Positions 55,496 to 57,606 of a stretch of DNA of 57,606 bases are shown piece after piece; positions within the stretch are counted from its first letter, which is position 1; each line of letters begins with the position of its first letter. Source of the stretch: Legionella yabuuchiae. Lineage in GTDB: Bacteria > Pseudomonadota > Gammaproteobacteria > Legionellales > Legionellaceae. A program made the translations under genes and the position numbers. Below the pieces are notes generated by a model, which was not told the DNA's origin, made no database searches, and saw nothing but the letters and a program-made list of their open reading frames with translations. The stretch is from assembly GCF_900640115.1 (NCBI RefSeq), contig NZ_CAAAIW010000018.1:1-57606 (forward strand), in the 5' to 3' direction.

Positions 55496-56956
55496 ATGAC
55501 TGACAAGGATGACAATCAACCCTTCACAACAACCGATGCGGGGATACCGGTACCCAGTGATGAACACTCCCTGACGATTGGGCCGAACGGCCCAATCGTT
55601 CTGCACGATCATTACTTAATTGAGCAGATGGCAAATTTCAACCGTGAAAGAATCCCTGAACGCCAGCCACACGCAAAAGGAAGCGGAGCTTTTGGATATT
55701 TTGAAGTTACCGAAAACGTAAGCAAATACACTAAAGCTTCGGTGTTTCAGCGCGGAACAAAAACGGATGTCGTGGTTCGATTTTCAACCGTTGCAGGTGA
55801 ACGAGGCAGCCCCGATACCTGGCGCGACCCACGTGGATTCGCCGTGAAGTTTTATACCAGTGAGGGCAACTTTGATATGGTCGGGAATAATACGCCGGTC
55901 TTCTTTGTTCGCGATCCCATGAAGTTTCAGCATTTTATCCGCTCTCAAAAGCGCCGTGCCAATAACAATCTTCGCGATCATGATATGCAATGGGACTTCT
56001 GGACCCTTTCTCCAGAGTCAGCACACCAAGTAACCGTGTTAATGGGGGATCGCGGTATTCCAAAATCCTGGCGCCATATGAATGGTTATTCAAGCCACAC
56101 TTACATGTGGGTAAATGCCAACGGTGAAAAGTTCTGGGTCAAATATCACTTCAAAACAGACCAGGGGATCGAATTTCTGACACAGGAAGAGGCTGATCGG
56201 CTTGCAGGTACTGACGCGGACTTACACACCCGAGACCTCTATGAGAGTATTCAACGCGGCGATTATCCGAGCTGGACGTTGTTCATGCAGATTATGCCGT
56301 TTCATGAAGCCGAGAAATACCGCATCAATCCATTTGATCTCACAAAAGTATGGCCGCATTCGGATTATCCACTGGTCAAGGTGGGCAAGTTAACCTTAAA
56401 CAGAAATCCGACTGATCATCATACTGAAATTGAGCAAGCCGCGTTTGAGCCTAACAATATGGTACCAGGTACTGGAATTAGTCCAGACAAGATGCTTCTT
56501 GCAAGGGTATTCGCATACGCCGACGCGCATCGTGCAAGATTAGGTGTGAACTACAAACAGGTACCCGTTAACAAACCAAAATGTCCTATACACAGCTACA
56601 GCAAGGACGGAGCCATGCGTGTTGAAAACGTCTCAGATCCTGTTTACGCTCCTAACTCTAAAGGGGGGCCCACAGCAGATGCGTCAAGAAATCCCGAGGT
56701 TGCAACATGGGAGGCGCATGGGGATTTTGTGCGAGAGGCCTATACACTTCGCAAGGATGATGACGATTTTGGACAGGCAAATGCACTAATACGCAAGGTA
56801 ATGGATAATGCAGCTCGTGACAGATTGGTGAGAAACATCGTTGGCCATCTGAAACAAGGAGTCTCAAAGCCTGTGCTAGAAAGAGCTTTTGAATACTGGA
56901 AAAATATTGATCAGGAAATTGGCGATCGCATCGAAAAAAGTTTCAAGAAAGACTAG
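55496..56956 (+). CDS. Heme catalase (monofunctional)
   Basis: A 486-aa small-subunit catalase. Active-site His is in [16 protein letters not shown], the Asn in [14 protein letters not shown] and the proximal Tyr in [50 protein letters not shown] is also conserved. It degrades H2O2 in the cytoplasm. AAGGAG lies before the ATG. The GC content seems higher than in its neighbours, which with the IS remnant downstream suggests it was acquired. Confidence 0.96.
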   Translation: MTDKDDNQPFTTTDAGIPVPSDEHSLTIGPNGPIVLHDHYLIEQMANFNRERIPERQPHAKGSGAFGYFEVTENVSKYTKASVFQRGTKTDVVVRFSTVAGERGSPDTWRDPRGFAVKFYTSEGNFDMVGNNTPVFFVRDPMKFQHFIRSQKRRANNNLRDHDMQWDFWTLSPESAHQVTVLMGDRGIPKSWRHMNGYSSHTYMWVNANGEKFWVKYHFKTDQGIEFLTQEEADRLAGTDADLHTRDLYESIQRGDYPSWTLFMQIMPFHEAEKYRINPFDLTKVWPHSDYPLVKVGKLTLNRNPTDHHTEIEQAAFEPNNMVPGTGISPDKMLLARVFAYADAHRARLGVNYKQVPVNKPKCPIHSYSKDGAMRVENVSDPVYAPNSKGGPTADASRNPEVATWEAHGDFVREAYTLRKDDDDFGQANALIRKVMDNAARDRLVRNIVGHLKQGVSKPVLERAFEYWKNIDQEIGDRIEKSFKKD

Positions 56957-57229
56957 GCAACGTATATGGACTCATCCGTTTTCGCAAGTAATCATTGAGT
57001 GAAAAGAGAAGTATATGCATACGTATATCCGGCCATTCAATGAGTGAGAACTGTTTTAATTCACTCGGGCCTTGATGATAGTCTCCTTATCGTCCCTACG
57101 GATATTCATCCAGGTTGCCTATCCGGTATTGACAGAGCAGGTTTTACCATTTTCACATCAATTTTCTTGCAAAACACAGGTAAGTTATCGTTTCTTCTTT
57201 GTTAAACCTCTTTGTTTTCCAAACACGTT

Positions 57230-57502
57230 TTAAATACATAACCTCTTTGGCGATATTGTTTTAGAAGTACAAACTTTTAAATGGTCAACGTATTTATCGC
57301 CATAAGCCAACATCGCCCAAATATGTCTGGCGTTCTTATTTGCCACAGCAACAGCCGCTTTGTTATAGCCACGTTCCTTATGAATCCGACACACCCATTC
57401 ATTCATGTAATTTGTTTTCTTAGCTGCATTTTTTACAACAGTCCGTCCGCCATGTATAAGTAAACTACGTAGGTAGCGATCTCCACGTTTACTTATCCCC
57501 AT
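57230..57502 (-). pseudogene. IS110-family transposase, C-terminal fragment
   Basis: The 90-residue reading MGISKRGDRYLRSLLIHGGRTVVKNAAKK...GYNKAAVAVANKNARHIWAML is the C-terminal (transposase_20) part of IS110/IS1111 enzymes, which are normally about 330-340 aa. The upstream catalytic DEDD part is missing: from 57503 the sequence changes to gttgtcaggacttacgcaaa, which looks like the end of another element. So this is a truncated, non-functional remnant. Confidence 0.85.
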
Positions 57503-57606
57503 TAGACGTTGTCAGGACTTACGCAAAACCCATTAACTTGAGAAATAGATCACACATCGAAGAGCGAATGGATCAAAGATTAGTTATCTGAGTCATAGTA
57601 ATCTAC
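57503..57606. mobile_element. Possible end of a second insertion sequence
   Basis: The stretch begins tcaggacttacgcaaaaccc, which resembles IS ends of the type gacttacgcaaa, and interrupts the IS110-like transposase. The window ends before the rest can be seen, so the family cannot be named. Confidence 0.35.

Overview
The window looks like chromosomal DNA of a gammaproteobacterium, most probably of the order Legionellales. This rests on a Legionella/Coxiella-like 5S rRNA end, moderate-to-low GC, many short palindromic repeats of the kind seen in Legionella-type genomes, a giant eukaryote-like LRR/AAA protein that resembles secreted effectors of amoeba-dwelling bacteria, and the overall gene families. 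I cannot name the species.

Layout. (1) 1-2 kb: the end of a 5S rRNA gene with its terminator, a gamma-carbonic anhydrase and a RAYT (REP-associated transposase) gene flanked by its own repeats. (2) 2-10.6 kb: housekeeping and transport genes, namely an HlyD-ABC-permease export operon, MazG, an SDR, a dienelactone hydrolase, a fused NMN amidohydrolase/2H phosphoesterase, a PQQ-type sugar dehydrogenase and a tandem universal stress protein. (3) 10.5-16.1 kb: a complete seven-gene Mrp (Mnh) Na+/H+ antiporter operon on the minus strand, with overlapping or abutting genes. (4) 16.5-28.4 kb: a respiratory block with oxidase subunit II, a fused subunit I+III, a small membrane protein, CtaG-type assembly factor, SURF1, an Sco-like thioredoxin-fold protein, CtaA, CtaB and Sco. 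It is interrupted by a CMD-family protein and a dsbB operon that includes a translationally coupled 49-codon ORF. (5) 28.5-36.6 kb: RimK, an FAD-linked oxidase, a small HTH protein, ferrochelatase, and a FUSC/HlyD exporter pair. (6) 36.9-57 kb: a run rich in stress-type genes (cold-shock protein, erythromycin-esterase family, CsbD, an epimerase-SPW-VKOR fusion, MgtE, SDR, MgtC/DUF4010, baeRF-like protein, BON-MscS channel, catalase) with the 2,337-aa LRR/protease-like/AAA protein in its middle. It ends in a truncated IS110-family transposase.

How the parts work together. Region 4 supplies a heme-copper terminal oxidase with heme A synthesis (CtaB then CtaA) and copper delivery (CtaG, Sco), with ferrochelatase nearby in region 5. 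The Mrp operon couples proton motive force to Na+ and pH homeostasis. Region 6 looks like a survival module for oxidative, osmotic, metal and translation stress.

The most unusual items are the giant protein at 41551-48564, the in-frame palindromic repeat inserted into the start of the ctaG-like gene, the NMN-amidohydrolase/2H-phosphoesterase fusion, the epimerase-SPW-VKOR fusion, and the repeat families that fill many intergenic gaps. All family names come from recognising motifs by eye; no database search was run.
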